Part shown: positions 50,483 through 59,616 of the stretch, one piece after another
Position numbering within the stretch: position 1 is the first letter of the stretch
Layout of the letters: each line of letters starts with the position of its first letter
DNA from: an uncultured bacterium
GTDB taxonomy: Bacteria > Bacillota > Clostridia > Oscillospirales > Acutalibacteraceae
Assembly (NCBI GenBank): GCA_934875675.1
Contig: CAKXIK010000006.1
Coordinates: forward strand, 1 to 64,000
Reading direction: 5' to 3'
Length of the DNA: 64,000 bases
Notes under the pieces: model-generated
Database searches by the model: none
What the model was told of the DNA's origin: nothing
Seen by the model: only the letters and a program-made list of their open reading frames with translations
Position numbers and translations under genes: made by a program

Positions 50483-50890
50483 ATGGCCAGTCACAAGCTG
50501 CAGCGCAGTACGGAGGACATCCGCCGCGAGCTGACCGATATTTTGCGAACTCTGAAGGATCCGCGTGTGCAGGGAGTGTTCCTGAGCATTGTGCGCGTGG
50601 AGGTTACAAACGATTTTTCTTTCTGCAAGGTGTATGTCAGTGCGATGGAAGGGCTGGAGCGCGCAAAGGAAGCAGTGCGCGGGCTGGATTCCGCTGCAGG
50701 GTTTATGCGCACAGAGTTGGGGCATCGCCTGACGCTGCGCCATGTTCCCAAACTGATCTTTACGGCGACAGATTCGATTGAATACAGCGCCGAAATTTCC
50801 CGCAAACTGCTGGAACTGAAAAATGACGCTCCCGCAGAAGCAGAGGAAAAAGATACCGACATGGACGAAGGGAACGGGAACCATTCATGA
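50483..50890 (+). CDS. rbfA: Ribosome-binding factor A
   Basis: 135 residues, KH-like fold. QRSTEDIRRELTDILRTLKDPRV and FSFCKVYVSAMEG are typical; C-terminal tail is acidic. Acts in 30S maturation and cold adaptation. GGAAAGGAGG precedes the ATG. Overlaps nrnA by ATGA. Confidence 0.94.
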   Translation: MASHKLQRSTEDIRRELTDILRTLKDPRVQGVFLSIVRVEVTNDFSFCKVYVSAMEGLERAKEAVRGLDSAAGFMRTELGHRLTLRHVPKLIFTATDSIEYSAEISRKLLELKNDAPAEAEEKDTDMDEGNGNHS

Positions 50891-51846
50891 AAATCACGCT
50901 GGATGAAGCGGCTGCGCAGCTGGTTGCGCACGACCGGATTTTGATCTTGAGCCATCAGTCTCCGGACGGTGATACACTGGGCTCGGCAGGAGCGCTTTGC
51001 CTTGGGCTTGCAGCCCTTGGCAAACACGTTCGCTATGCCTGTTCCGATTCGATCCCTGAAAAATATGACTATATGCTCTCCTGCATTCCGGCGCCGGACT
51101 TTGCGCCGGCGTACATCGTTGCCGTGGATATTGCAGATCGCAAATTGCTGGGCAAGGCATTGGATGAAGCCTTCCCCCAGGTGGATCTTTGCATCGACCA
51201 TCACGGCTCCAACACGCAATATGCCGCGCAGCTCTATCTGGATTCTTCCGCGGCAGCTACTTGTGAGATTATTTACCAGGTTTTAGAGCTGCTGAAGGTC
51301 CCCGTAACAAAAGAGATTGCGCAGTGTCTGTTCACGGGCATTTCCACCGACACCGGCTGCTTTCGTTACTCCAACACAACGCCGCGCACGATGCGGATAG
51401 CTGCTGCGCTGATGGAAGCCGGAGCAGAAGCGGCGGAGATCAATCGCCAGATGTTTGAAATCAAAACACGTTCCCGCATGGAGTTGGAACGGATGGCGCT
51501 CGACCAGATGGAATATGCATTTGACGGAAAATGTGCCATGATTGTCATATCACTGGATATGATTGAGAAGTCCGGTGCAACCGAAGGGGATCTGGAAGGA
51601 TTGGCTCCGCTGCCGCGCAATGTGGAAGGGGTGCGCGTGGGGCTGACGCTGCGTGAAAAAGCACCGGGTGTTTACAAAATTTCGGTGCGGACCGGTGTTC
51701 ATGTCAACGCGTCGCACCTTTGCGGCAGACTCGGCGGCGGCGGTCATCCGCAGGCCTCCGGGTGTATGCTGCAGGGAGAGCTTGCCGAAGTGAAGCTTAC
51801 CTTGCTTGAAATCGTGGAGCTTTTCCTGACAGGACAAGCCGTTTAA
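50887..51846 (+). CDS. nrnA: DHH-family nanoRNase/phosphatase NrnA
   Basis: 319 residues. SHQSPDGDTLGSAGAL (DHH motif I, His and Asp ligands), VAVDIADRKLLG, the signature IDHHGSN and the C-terminal DHHA1 GRLGGGGHPQASGC. It degrades 2-5 nt RNAs and dephosphorylates pAp in relatives. Translationally coupled to rbfA. Confidence 0.93.
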   Translation: MKITLDEAAAQLVAHDRILILSHQSPDGDTLGSAGALCLGLAALGKHVRYACSDSIPEKYDYMLSCIPAPDFAPAYIVAVDIADRKLLGKALDEAFPQVDLCIDHHGSNTQYAAQLYLDSSAAATCEIIYQVLELLKVPVTKEIAQCLFTGISTDTGCFRYSNTTPRTMRIAAALMEAGAEAAEINRQMFEIKTRSRMELERMALDQMEYAFDGKCAMIVISLDMIEKSGATEGDLEGLAPLPRNVEGVRVGLTLREKAPGVYKISVRTGVHVNASHLCGRLGGGGHPQASGCMLQGELAEVKLTLLEIVELFLTGQAV

Positions 51847-51887
51847 TACCATTAAAATAAGTTCCGCGCACGGAAAGGGCTGGTTAT

Positions 51888-52802
51888 ATGAAAAGCGGTG
51901 TGCTGATATTGGATAAGCCGCAGGATTTTACGTCATTCGATGTGCTGGCCTCGCTGCGCAGACCGATGAACACAAAAAAGCTGGGACACACGGGGACACT
52001 CGACCCGATGGCAACAGGTGTTTTGCCGGTGTTGGTGGAATCCGCCACCCGTGCTGCCGACCTTTTGCCGGAAAGCAGTAAGGCATACCGTGCTTCGTTC
52101 GTGCTTGGCATTTCCACCGATACGCAGGATACAACGGGCGCCGTGCTTTTGCGGCGACCGTTTTGTGTTTCCGCAGAAGAATTGGAACAGGCGTGTCTTC
52201 CTCTGCGGGGAGATATTCTGCAGGTTCCCCCGATGTATTCCGCGGTGAAAAAGGATGGCGTGCGGCTGTACGATTTGGCACGCAAGGGAATCACGGTGGA
52301 GCGTCCGTCACGCCCGGTTACCATTGAAGCGCTGACGGTGGAAGCGTTTGATGCAGAAAACGGTATCGGAACGCTTTTTGTGCGCTGTTCTAAGGGAACG
52401 TATATCCGCACGTTGATTGCAGATATCGGGGAGGCACTCGGCTGCGGGGCTGCCATGAGTTCTCTGCGGCGGACAGCAGCGTGTGGATTTTCCGAAGAGG
52501 ATGCCGTTGCGCTGCAAACGGTGCGGGAGATGCCGGCAGAGGAGATTGAAAACCTGCTGCGTCCGGTGGAGTCTCTTTTTGAAATTTACCCTGCCCTGCA
52601 GGTGACACCGGCGCAGACGACCCGCTTTGCAAACGGCGGTGCGTTGGCTGCCGACCGGGTTGGTTTGCAGAGCAGCACCGCGGACGGACAGTTGCTGCGC
52701 ATCTTTTCCGCGCAGGGCATCTTTCTGGGGCTGGGTGTTTTTCAGGCAGCGCGCCAATGTGTCGGAATCAAAAAGATTTTTATCCCCAATTCACAAATAT
52801 AG
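51888..52802 (+). CDS. truB: tRNA pseudouridine-55 synthase
   Basis: 304 residues. GHTGTLDPMATGVLPV holds the catalytic Asp, followed by PPMYSAVKKDGVRLYDLARKG and CSKGTYIRTLIADIG. Makes pseudouridine 55 in the T-loop of tRNAs. GGAAAGGGCTGGTT precedes the ATG. Confidence 0.94.
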   Translation: MKSGVLILDKPQDFTSFDVLASLRRPMNTKKLGHTGTLDPMATGVLPVLVESATRAADLLPESSKAYRASFVLGISTDTQDTTGAVLLRRPFCVSAEELEQACLPLRGDILQVPPMYSAVKKDGVRLYDLARKGITVERPSRPVTIEALTVEAFDAENGIGTLFVRCSKGTYIRTLIADIGEALGCGAAMSSLRRTAACGFSEEDAVALQTVREMPAEEIENLLRPVESLFEIYPALQVTPAQTTRFANGGALAADRVGLQSSTADGQLLRIFSAQGIFLGLGVFQAARQCVGIKKIFIPNSQI

Positions 52803-52848
52803 TCTGATTAAACCCATCGTTTTGTAGTATCAAGGAAGGGAGACCGAT

Positions 52849-53781
52849 ATGCAGACAATTTCTTCACTTTGCGCGGCGCCGGCAGATACATCAATTGCGC
52901 TTGGATGCTTTGACGGACTGCACATCGGTCATCGTGCAGTGCTGCAAGAAGCACTGAAGGGAGAAGCCGAAGGTCTTTCGCCTGCGGTGTTTACGTTTGG
53001 CTCCCGTGAAGATGAGATGACCACGGTAAAAGCAGTACCGGAACTGATGAGCTCCCGGCAACGGGAAGAGCTGTTTGCGCAAATGGGCTTTTCTTTGTTG
53101 TGGCGAGTGGATTTTGATTCCGTGCGTGACATCCCCCTGGAAGATTTTGTACGCAGTGTGCTTTGCCAAACGCTGCGGGCAAAAAGAATCTGCTGCGGAT
53201 ACAATTACCGATTCGGCCGTGGCGGAACAGGCGATGCTGCTTTGATGCAGAAGCTTGGAGCAGAATGCGGTGCCGAAGTGATTGTTTTGCCGGCGGTGCT
53301 GCAGGAAGAGCAGCCGGTCAGTTCATCGCGCATTCGTGTGGCGGTGATGACGGGCAACATGGAGGACGCAGCGCGAATGCTTGGCAGACCGTTTTCAATT
53401 GATTTTCCGGTGGTGCATGGCAGACAGCTGGGCAGGTTGCTCGGCACACCCACCATCAATCAGCCGTTTCCGTCCGGTTTTGTGCTTCCTAAATTTGGGG
53501 TTTATGCATCCTGTGCCGTGGTGGATGGAAAGTGCCTGCATGCCGTTACCAATGTTGGGGTCAAGCCAACTGTCGGTGCTGAAGCGCCGCTGGCGGAAAC
53601 CTACATCGCCGATTTTTCCGGAAATCTGTACGGAAAAGAAGTTCCGGTTTATTTGATGAAATTTTTGCGCCCCGAACAAAAGTTCAATTCACTGGAAGAG
53701 CTCAAAAAACAGATTTATTCGGATGCAGCGGAATCCGCACAGATTTTACCCGGCTGTATGAGAAATTATCAAAACTTTTAA
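52849..53781 (+). CDS. ribF: Bifunctional riboflavin kinase/FAD synthetase
   Basis: 310 residues. FAD-synthetase domain (about 1-170; LGCFDGLHIGHRAVL, CGYNYRFGRGG) and riboflavin-kinase domain (about 180-310; PTINQPFP, YIADFSGNLYGKE). Makes FMN and FAD. Standard position after truB. Confidence 0.94.
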   Translation: MQTISSLCAAPADTSIALGCFDGLHIGHRAVLQEALKGEAEGLSPAVFTFGSREDEMTTVKAVPELMSSRQREELFAQMGFSLLWRVDFDSVRDIPLEDFVRSVLCQTLRAKRICCGYNYRFGRGGTGDAALMQKLGAECGAEVIVLPAVLQEEQPVSSSRIRVAVMTGNMEDAARMLGRPFSIDFPVVHGRQLGRLLGTPTINQPFPSGFVLPKFGVYASCAVVDGKCLHAVTNVGVKPTVGAEAPLAETYIADFSGNLYGKEVPVYLMKFLRPEQKFNSLEELKKQIYSDAAESAQILPGCMRNYQNF

Positions 53782-53806
53782 ACGGAAAAAACAGAGAAAA
53801 TTCCGC

Positions 53807-53835
53807 TTTACATTGCAAATTTTCTGTGATATACT
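53807..53835 (+). promoter_or_regulatory. Promoter of rpsO
   Basis: TTTACA (53807-53812), 17 bp, TATACT (53830-53835). Confidence 0.65.
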
Positions 53836-53869
53836 GAAATAGCGAAACGTTTATGCAAGAGTTCCTTGT

Positions 53870-54010
53870 ATAACAGTGGTGGGAATTTACCCCCCGTTGG
53901 AAAAAGGACAAGCGCGTTTTGCAAAACCCTGTTTCGGTTGCAGGGTCAAGCCCCGTTTTCGGGGAATTACACCTGCCTGCTACTGGAACTGAGGAATATT
54001 TTGAAAGAGG
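53870..54010 (+). promoter_or_regulatory. Structured rpsO leader, candidate S15 autoregulatory site
   Basis: The leader of about 180 nt has stem-loops CCCTG-TTTCGGTTG-CAGGG and GCCCCG-TTTT-CGGGG. In several bacteria protein S15 binds such a leader of its own mRNA to block translation; whether this one follows a known structural type cannot be said. Confidence 0.45.
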
Positions 54011-54020
54011 TGCAAACCCA

Positions 54021-54284
54021 ATGCTGCCAGAAGAAAAAACAGCGATTATCAAAGAGTATGCCACTCATGAAGGCGACACCGGTTCTCCGGAAGTTCAGAT
54101 TGCCATCCTGACCAAGCGCATCAACGACCTTACGGATCACCTGAGAGTCCACAAGAAGGACCATCATTCCCGTCACGGTCTGTTTAAGATGATCGGTCAG
54201 CGCCGCAACCTGCTCAATTACCTCATGAAGATTGACATTGAGCGTTATCGCGCCCTGATTGCCAGACTGGGCATCCGCAAATAA
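54021..54284 (+). CDS. rpsO: 30S ribosomal protein S15
   Basis: 87 residues, all-helical; HEGDTGSPEVQIAILTKRI, KDHHSRHGLFKMIGQRRNLL and YRALIARLGIRK are invariant family segments. Binds the 16S central domain early in assembly. ATG at 54021 follows GAAAGAGG. Confidence 0.96.
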   Translation: MLPEEKTAIIKEYATHEGDTGSPEVQIAILTKRINDLTDHLRVHKKDHHSRHGLFKMIGQRRNLLNYLMKIDIERYRALIARLGIRK

Positions 54285-54297
54285 TCTTGTTTCCTTA

Positions 54298-54340
54298 AGG
54301 GCAGGTGACGCAAGTTGCCTGCCTTTTAGGCTTTTTTCAC
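54298..54340 (+). terminator. Terminator between rpsO and pnp
   Basis: Stem GGCAGG (54301-54306) / CCTGCC (54319-54324) with CGCAAG loop, then TTTTAGGCTTTTTT. Likely partial, allowing read-through to pnp. Confidence 0.7.
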
Positions 54341-54477
54341 ACTCCCGCAGCTTTTGAATTCAATTCCGGCGTGTGGCAGTGGCTTAGCAGTGAAACGAGC
54401 TCCCGAAACAGTTCGGACGTTGGTTTTATTGCTAATCCCGAAGCCTCCCCGGAAAATAAAAAAACGGAGGTTCCAAA

Positions 54478-56688
54478 ATGTTTGATAATTATCGGGTATT
54501 TGAAACCGAGCTTGCCGGACGTCCGCTCGTGGTGGAAACCGGCAAAATTGCTCAGCTTGCAAACGGAGCCGCATTTGTGCGCTACGGCGATACCGTCGTG
54601 AACGTTGCGGTTACGGCAAGCGAAAAACCGCGTGAGGGTGTGGACTTCTTCCCGCTTTCCGTGGATTTTGAAGAGAAACTGTATTCCGTGGGAAAAATCC
54701 CGGGTTCGTTCCAGCGCAGAGAAGGCCGCCCAGCTGACAAAGCGATTCTGGTTTCCCGCGTAATTGACCGCCCGATTCGTCCGCTTTTCCCCAAGGATAT
54801 GCGCAATGACGTTGCGGTCGTTTGCACCGTGATGTCCGTTGATCCCGACTGCTCGCCGGAAATCACCGCAATGATCGGTACTTCGATTGCACTCTCTATT
54901 TCCGATATTCCGTGGAATGGTCCGATCAGCGGCGTTTCTGTGGGTTATGTGGATGGGGAGTATGTGATTAACCCCAATGCGGAACGGCGCGATAAGAGCG
55001 AAATGGCAGTAACCGTTGCTTCCACCGCTACCCGTATTGCTATGATTGAAGCCGGTGCGCAGGGCGTTTCTGATGAAGTCATGTTCAATGGTATCATGGC
55101 AGGCCATGAAGCAAACCAGAAAGTGGTTTCCTTTATTGAAGAGATCAAGGCTGCCATTGGCAAACCGAAGTTTTCCTATCCGGCTGCACATCCGTCGGAC
55201 GAAATGATGGATGCGGTGAAAGCATTTGCAATTGACGATATCCGCGTTGCGCTGGATACCGATGACAAGAAAGTCCGGGATGCCCGCCTGAAGCCGATTT
55301 ATGATGCGGTTCACGAGCATTTTGATTCTATTTATCCTGATCAGGCAGCTCAGATTGACGAGTGCCTTTACAAAACGCAGAAGTTCGTTGTGCGCCGCTG
55401 GCTGCTGGACGATCAGAAGCGTGTAGACGGTCGCGGAATGGATGAAATCCGCCCGTTAGCTGCCGAGGTTGGTTTGCTTCCGCGTGCACATGGCTCGGGT
55501 CTTTTCACCCGCGGTCAGACACAGGTGCTCACCGTTGCAACCCTTGGCCCGGTTGCAGATCAGCAGCAGCTGGATGGCATTGATGGCGAAGAATATAAAC
55601 GCTATATGCACCACTATAACTTCCCGCCGTACTCCGTTGGCGAGGCACGCGGTGTCCGTAGTCCCGGTCGCCGTGAAATCGGTCATGGCGCACTTGCCGA
55701 GCGCGCACTGTTGCCGGTGATTCCCCCTGTGGAGGAGTTCCCCTATGCAATTCGCCTGGTTTCCGAGGTTGTTTCCTCCAATGGCTCCACCTCGCAGGGC
55801 TCTATCTGCGGATCTACGCTGGCATTGATGGATGCTGGTGTGCCGATTAAAGAGCCGGTTGCCGGTATCTCCTGCGGCTTGATTACCGAAGGCGAACGCT
55901 GGATGACGATGGTTGATATTCAGGGTCTGGAAGATTTCTTCGGCGATATGGACTTTAAGGTTGCCGGTACACACACCGGAATCACCGCAATCCAGATGGA
56001 TCTGAAGATTGATGGTCTGACACCGGAAATGGTGAAAGAAGCGCTGGAAAAAACACACAAGGCGCGCAACTATATTCTCGATGAAGTTATGCTCAAAGCA
56101 ATTCCTGCACCGCACACCGAGCTTTCCGCTTATGCACCGAAGATGCTTTCTCTCTCGATTCCGGTGGACAAGATTCGTGAAGTTATCGGCACCGGCGGCA
56201 AGGTTATTCAGAAGATCTGCGCAGAGTGCAATGTTAAAATTGATATTGAGGAAACCGGTTCGGTCTTTGTTTCGGCAATCAGCCTGGAAGACTGCCGCCG
56301 TGCTATCACGATTATTGAGACCATTGTCAATGACCCGGAGCCCGGCGCGATTTATAAGGGCAAGGTTACACGCATCATGGACTTTGGCGCATTTGTGGAA
56401 ATTGCTCCCGGCAAGGAAGGTCTGGTTCACATTTCCCGTCTGGATGTTAAGCGCACCGAGAAGGTAACCGATGTGGTCAATGTTGGCGATGAAGTCATCG
56501 TCAAGGTGCTCGAGATTGATGAAAAAGGCCGTCTGAATCTCTCCCGCCGTGATGCATTGATCGAGGTCGAAGGCCTTGTGCCGGAAAATACGATTTCCGA
56601 TGTTCCCCACCGTCCCAGCGGACCGCGTCCGGAACGCCGCGGAGGCGGATTCCACCGCAACGACCGCAATGATCGCAACAACGACTGA
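54478..56688 (+). CDS. pnp: Polyribonucleotide nucleotidyltransferase (PNPase)
   Basis: 736 residues: two RNase-PH-type cores (about 5-210 and 320-550), KH domain (about 555-615, VIGTGGKVIQKI) and S1 domain (about 620-690, FGAFVEIAPGKEGLVHIS), ending in an Arg/Asp/Asn-rich tail (about 700-736). Phosphorolytic 3'-5' RNA decay. GGAGG precedes the ATG. Usual rpsO-pnp order. Confidence 0.96.
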   Translation: MFDNYRVFETELAGRPLVVETGKIAQLANGAAFVRYGDTVVNVAVTASEKPREGVDFFPLSVDFEEKLYSVGKIPGSFQRREGRPADKAILVSRVIDRPIRPLFPKDMRNDVAVVCTVMSVDPDCSPEITAMIGTSIALSISDIPWNGPISGVSVGYVDGEYVINPNAERRDKSEMAVTVASTATRIAMIEAGAQGVSDEVMFNGIMAGHEANQKVVSFIEEIKAAIGKPKFSYPAAHPSDEMMDAVKAFAIDDIRVALDTDDKKVRDARLKPIYDAVHEHFDSIYPDQAAQIDECLYKTQKFVVRRWLLDDQKRVDGRGMDEIRPLAAEVGLLPRAHGSGLFTRGQTQVLTVATLGPVADQQQLDGIDGEEYKRYMHHYNFPPYSVGEARGVRSPGRREIGHGALAERALLPVIPPVEEFPYAIRLVSEVVSSNGSTSQGSICGSTLALMDAGVPIKEPVAGISCGLITEGERWMTMVDIQGLEDFFGDMDFKVAGTHTGITAIQMDLKIDGLTPEMVKEALEKTHKARNYILDEVMLKAIPAPHTELSAYAPKMLSLSIPVDKIREVIGTGGKVIQKICAECNVKIDIEETGSVFVSAISLEDCRRAITIIETIVNDPEPGAIYKGKVTRIMDFGAFVEIAPGKEGLVHISRLDVKRTEKVTDVVNVGDEVIVKVLEIDEKGRLNLSRRDALIEVEGLVPENTISDVPHRPSGPRPERRGGGFHRNDRNDRNND

Positions 56689-56743
56689 GTTGAAGTGAGA
56701 AGATCGCTGCGTTGCAACGTTTATTAAACTTATCTTAACAAAG

Positions 56744-56786
56744 AAGTCACACAAGCATGAGAAAATGTTTGTGTGACTTTTTTAAA
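56744..56786 (+). terminator. Terminator after pnp
   Basis: Stem AAGTCACACAAGCAT (56744-56758) / ATGTTTGTGTGACTT (56765-56779) followed by TTTTT. Confidence 0.92.
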
Positions 56787-56851
56787 GCGTCTGACACGAT
56801 GGCACAAAAGGGCAATATGGCTGCGGCCCGAGGAAAGGATTGGTTAACAGT

Positions 56852-58099
56852 ATGGCGCGCGAATTGATTTCGCTGGAAAACGGACTGCAGATTTGGTTGG
56901 AGCCGATGAATTCATTGCGTACGGCTTCATTTGGTGTTTGGATTGCGGCAGGTTCTTCGCATGAAACAAAACAGGTGAGCGGAATCTCTCACTTTCTGGA
57001 GCATATGTTCTTCAAAGGCAGCACCACCCGCACGGCACAACAAATTGCGGAGCAGATGGATGCCATCGGCGGCCAGATGAATGCATACACTACCAAGGAA
57101 TATACCTGCTTTTACGCACGCACTCTTTCAGAGCATGTGGCGGAAGGATTTGATATCCTTTCGGACATGCTGGTTTCTCCTGCAATCGCACCGGACGATA
57201 CCGAATTAGAACGCGGTGTGATTCTGGAGGAGATCGGAATGAGCAACGACGATCCAGAGGATATTGTGGGCGAACAGCTGGAAGAAGCGGTTTGGGAAAA
57301 TTCTCCATACGGAATGCCGATTCTGGGCAGCAGAGAGACGGTGTCGTCCTTTTCGCCGGAGCAGCTAAAGGGATGGCAGCATAAGCATTACACCGGGGCA
57401 CAAACGGTGATTTCGATTTGCGGAAATTATGACCGTGATGCGTTTTTGCGGCAGGCACAGCAGCGGTTTGGCGGAATTCTTGACGGAGAACCGTTCCCAA
57501 TGCCACAGCCAACACCCTACACCCGCAGTTGTATTGTGACGCCGCGCCCCATTGAACAAACACACCTTTGCTTCTGTGTGCCGGGGCTTGCCGCACGCAG
57601 TGAAAAGCGCTGGGCAATGTCGATGCTGAACATGATTCTCGGTGCAAGCTCTTCTTCACGGTTGTTTCAGCGCATTCGGGAGGAACTTGGGCTGGTCTAT
57701 TCGATTGGAACGGACTGTGCTCCTTATGCAGGCGGGGGATTGTTGTTTGTGCAGGCGGCGGTGAATCCGGGCGATGCAAGGCAAGCTGCAGAGGAAACCA
57801 TCGCGGTGCTGAATCATACGCGTCATGGTGTAACCCAGCAGGAATTTTCCCGTGCGCGGGAAGGACTCAAGTCCTCTCTGCTAATGAGTATGGAGAACAG
57901 TATGAGCCGTGCGGCATATACTGGCAGAGGAGCACTGGCAGGAGAAATCCTTTCGGACGATGAGTTGCTTGAACGGGTGCAGTCCGTTACGAAAGAACAG
58001 GTCGATGCATTGGCGTATGAATTGCTTGATCCTGAAAAGCTTTCGGTTTCGGTTTGTGGTGCCGTGGAGGACGAGGCGTTTTTCCGTTCTCTGGTATAA
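56852..58099 (+). CDS. M16-family zinc metallopeptidase
   Basis: 415 residues. The inverted zinc motif HFLEH (about 49-53, in GISHFLEHMFFKG) and the downstream Glu (LEEIGMSNDDPED) mark an active N-terminal-type M16B subunit; the C-terminal half is the inactive-type repeat. It corresponds to YmxG/MlpA, which follows pnp in many Firmicutes. Start at 56852 after AGGAAAGGATTGGTTAAC. Confidence 0.9.
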   Translation: MARELISLENGLQIWLEPMNSLRTASFGVWIAAGSSHETKQVSGISHFLEHMFFKGSTTRTAQQIAEQMDAIGGQMNAYTTKEYTCFYARTLSEHVAEGFDILSDMLVSPAIAPDDTELERGVILEEIGMSNDDPEDIVGEQLEEAVWENSPYGMPILGSRETVSSFSPEQLKGWQHKHYTGAQTVISICGNYDRDAFLRQAQQRFGGILDGEPFPMPQPTPYTRSCIVTPRPIEQTHLCFCVPGLAARSEKRWAMSMLNMILGASSSSRLFQRIREELGLVYSIGTDCAPYAGGGLLFVQAAVNPGDARQAAEETIAVLNHTRHGVTQQEFSRAREGLKSSLLMSMENSMSRAAYTGRGALAGEILSDDELLERVQSVTKEQVDALAYELLDPEKLSVSVCGAVEDEAFFRSLV

Positions 58100-58180
58100 T
58101 ACGGATCTTTTAAACCGTTTTGCATGGTTGCGTTACGATCAAGTCAGCCTTTTGTGGATTTTTGGAAAGAGGGGTGCTGC

Positions 58181-59371
58181 GTGGAAAGTCAGCGGATGCG
58201 CGTTGATGTGGGGAAAACGCAGTCGATTATCGACTATGCGCGGACGGAATTCCGCACATTTGACCAGCTGCCGTTTTCTGCGGTGGACAGCTTGATTCTT
58301 TCACAGCTTTCTTATCTGCATTTTGACGGAGCAGTGGGCGGTGTGGATGGAGAAAAGCCGACCGTTTATCTCTCCGGACTTTACCATGCAGAATTGTTTG
58401 ATGGCATGCTGCAAGGGGTTCGGGATGTGCCGGATAATACGGCTCTTTTTTGCGCTGTTTGTGCCAGTCCGCGTTTTCGCGACTTACAGCTGAATTATTT
58501 TGTGAGCCGTACCAATTCTACAGAGCAAAAACAGTTTTCTGCCGTTACGTTCCTGTTCGCAGACGGCAGTGCATATATTGCATTCCGCGGAACTGATGCC
58601 ACGGTAATAGGATGGAAAGAAGACTTTAACATGTCGTTTCTCTGCCCGGTTCCATCACAGCAGGCAGCGGCGGATTATCTGGTGCAGGTGGCGGGCAAAA
58701 CAAATGGACACCTGCGGCTGGGCGGCCATTCCAAGGGAGGAAATCTGGCAATCTATAGTGCTGCCTATGCCCCAGAGCTTATTCAAAGACGGATTGATGC
58801 GATTTATAATCACGACGGGCCGGGTTTCCCGGATTCCGTGCGCCAGCAAGGTCGTTTCAACCGGATTACACCGTGGATTCAAACCACGCTGCCCCGGTCT
58901 TCGATCATCGGAATGTTGTTTGATAATGTGGGAAGCTACCGCGTGGTTCAAAGCACACGAATGGGACTGATGCAGCACGACCCGTTTTCCTGGGAAATTG
59001 ACGGAGCAGATTTTGCTTATACGGAACGCATTACAGATGGCGCCAGATTCATGGATCAAACGCTCAACGGCTGGATGGGTTCGCTCAGTTCTGCCCAGCT
59101 GAAACTTTTTGTCGATACGCTGTTCCGCATTGTGGAGGTAACGGAAACCGACCGTGTTTCGCAGCTTCCGCAAATTTTGGTGCGCGATGCATCCAAAATA
59201 ATTGATGCTGTGCGCGGAATTGACCCACAGACGCGGCGCTGTCTGCAGATGGTAATCGCGGAGTTTGTCAAGATTGCGGTCAAAAACGTGTTCTTGCGGC
59301 CCGAAACGGAGGTCGTCATGAAGGAGCTGCCGGAGGATGGAACCGAAAATATTCGGCAAAGTCAGCTATGA
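58181..59371 (+). CDS. DUF2974 alpha/beta-hydrolase-fold protein
   Basis: 396 residues. FRGTDATVIGWKEDFNMSF and the nucleophile elbow GHSKGGNLAIYSA are the hallmarks of the DUF2974/lipase-like family; the catalytic Asp and His are expected later (YNHDGPGFPDSV; LMQHDPFSWEI). Hydrolase activity is likely, substrate unknown. GTG at 58181 follows GAAAGAGGGG; ATG at 58196 is also possible. It probably shares the M16 transcript, 81 nt upstream. Confidence 0.83.
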   Translation: MESQRMRVDVGKTQSIIDYARTEFRTFDQLPFSAVDSLILSQLSYLHFDGAVGGVDGEKPTVYLSGLYHAELFDGMLQGVRDVPDNTALFCAVCASPRFRDLQLNYFVSRTNSTEQKQFSAVTFLFADGSAYIAFRGTDATVIGWKEDFNMSFLCPVPSQQAAADYLVQVAGKTNGHLRLGGHSKGGNLAIYSAAYAPELIQRRIDAIYNHDGPGFPDSVRQQGRFNRITPWIQTTLPRSSIIGMLFDNVGSYRVVQSTRMGLMQHDPFSWEIDGADFAYTERITDGARFMDQTLNGWMGSLSSAQLKLFVDTLFRIVEVTETDRVSQLPQILVRDASKIIDAVRGIDPQTRRCLQMVIAEFVKIAVKNVFLRPETEVVMKELPEDGTENIRQSQL

Positions 59372-59384
59372 GTCAAGGAAGCAA

Positions 59385-59420
59385 CCGGACGTGTTTCTGA
59401 TTTTACAACCGGTTGCGGGA
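59385..59420 (+). other. Hairpin without U-tract after the DUF2974 gene
   Basis: GCAACCGG / CCGGTTGC with a 17-nt loop. No T-run follows, so it may protect the mRNA end or act as a Rho-type or weak terminator. Confidence 0.4.
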
Positions 59421-59457
59421 TCAGACAAAACTGTTAGTCGCAGCGGGCAAAAAAACT

Positions 59458-59485
59458 TTTGTTTTCTAATGCAGTATGATATAAT
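59458..59485 (+). promoter_or_regulatory. Promoter of proB
   Basis: TATAAT (59480-59485) with a weak TTTGTT (59458-59463) at 16 bp. The leader of about 125 nt to proB shows no known riboswitch. Confidence 0.45.
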
Positions 59486-59616
59486 ACTATATTATGGATT
59501 TTGAAAAACAACAGGTACCGGATGCCAGCTAAAAGCTTTTTCTGTTTGGACAGGCTTGGTTCCGCGTGGGAGCTTCCGGTTGCTTTGTGTAATGGCAGGA
59601 AAGGTTTTGAATTGTT

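Noticed and set aside
47677..50484. 935-residue minus-strand frame opposite infB
   Set aside because: It is the complement of a clearly functional infB with all GTPase motifs; long antisense frames follow from GC bias at third codon positions. No ribosome binding site or domain.
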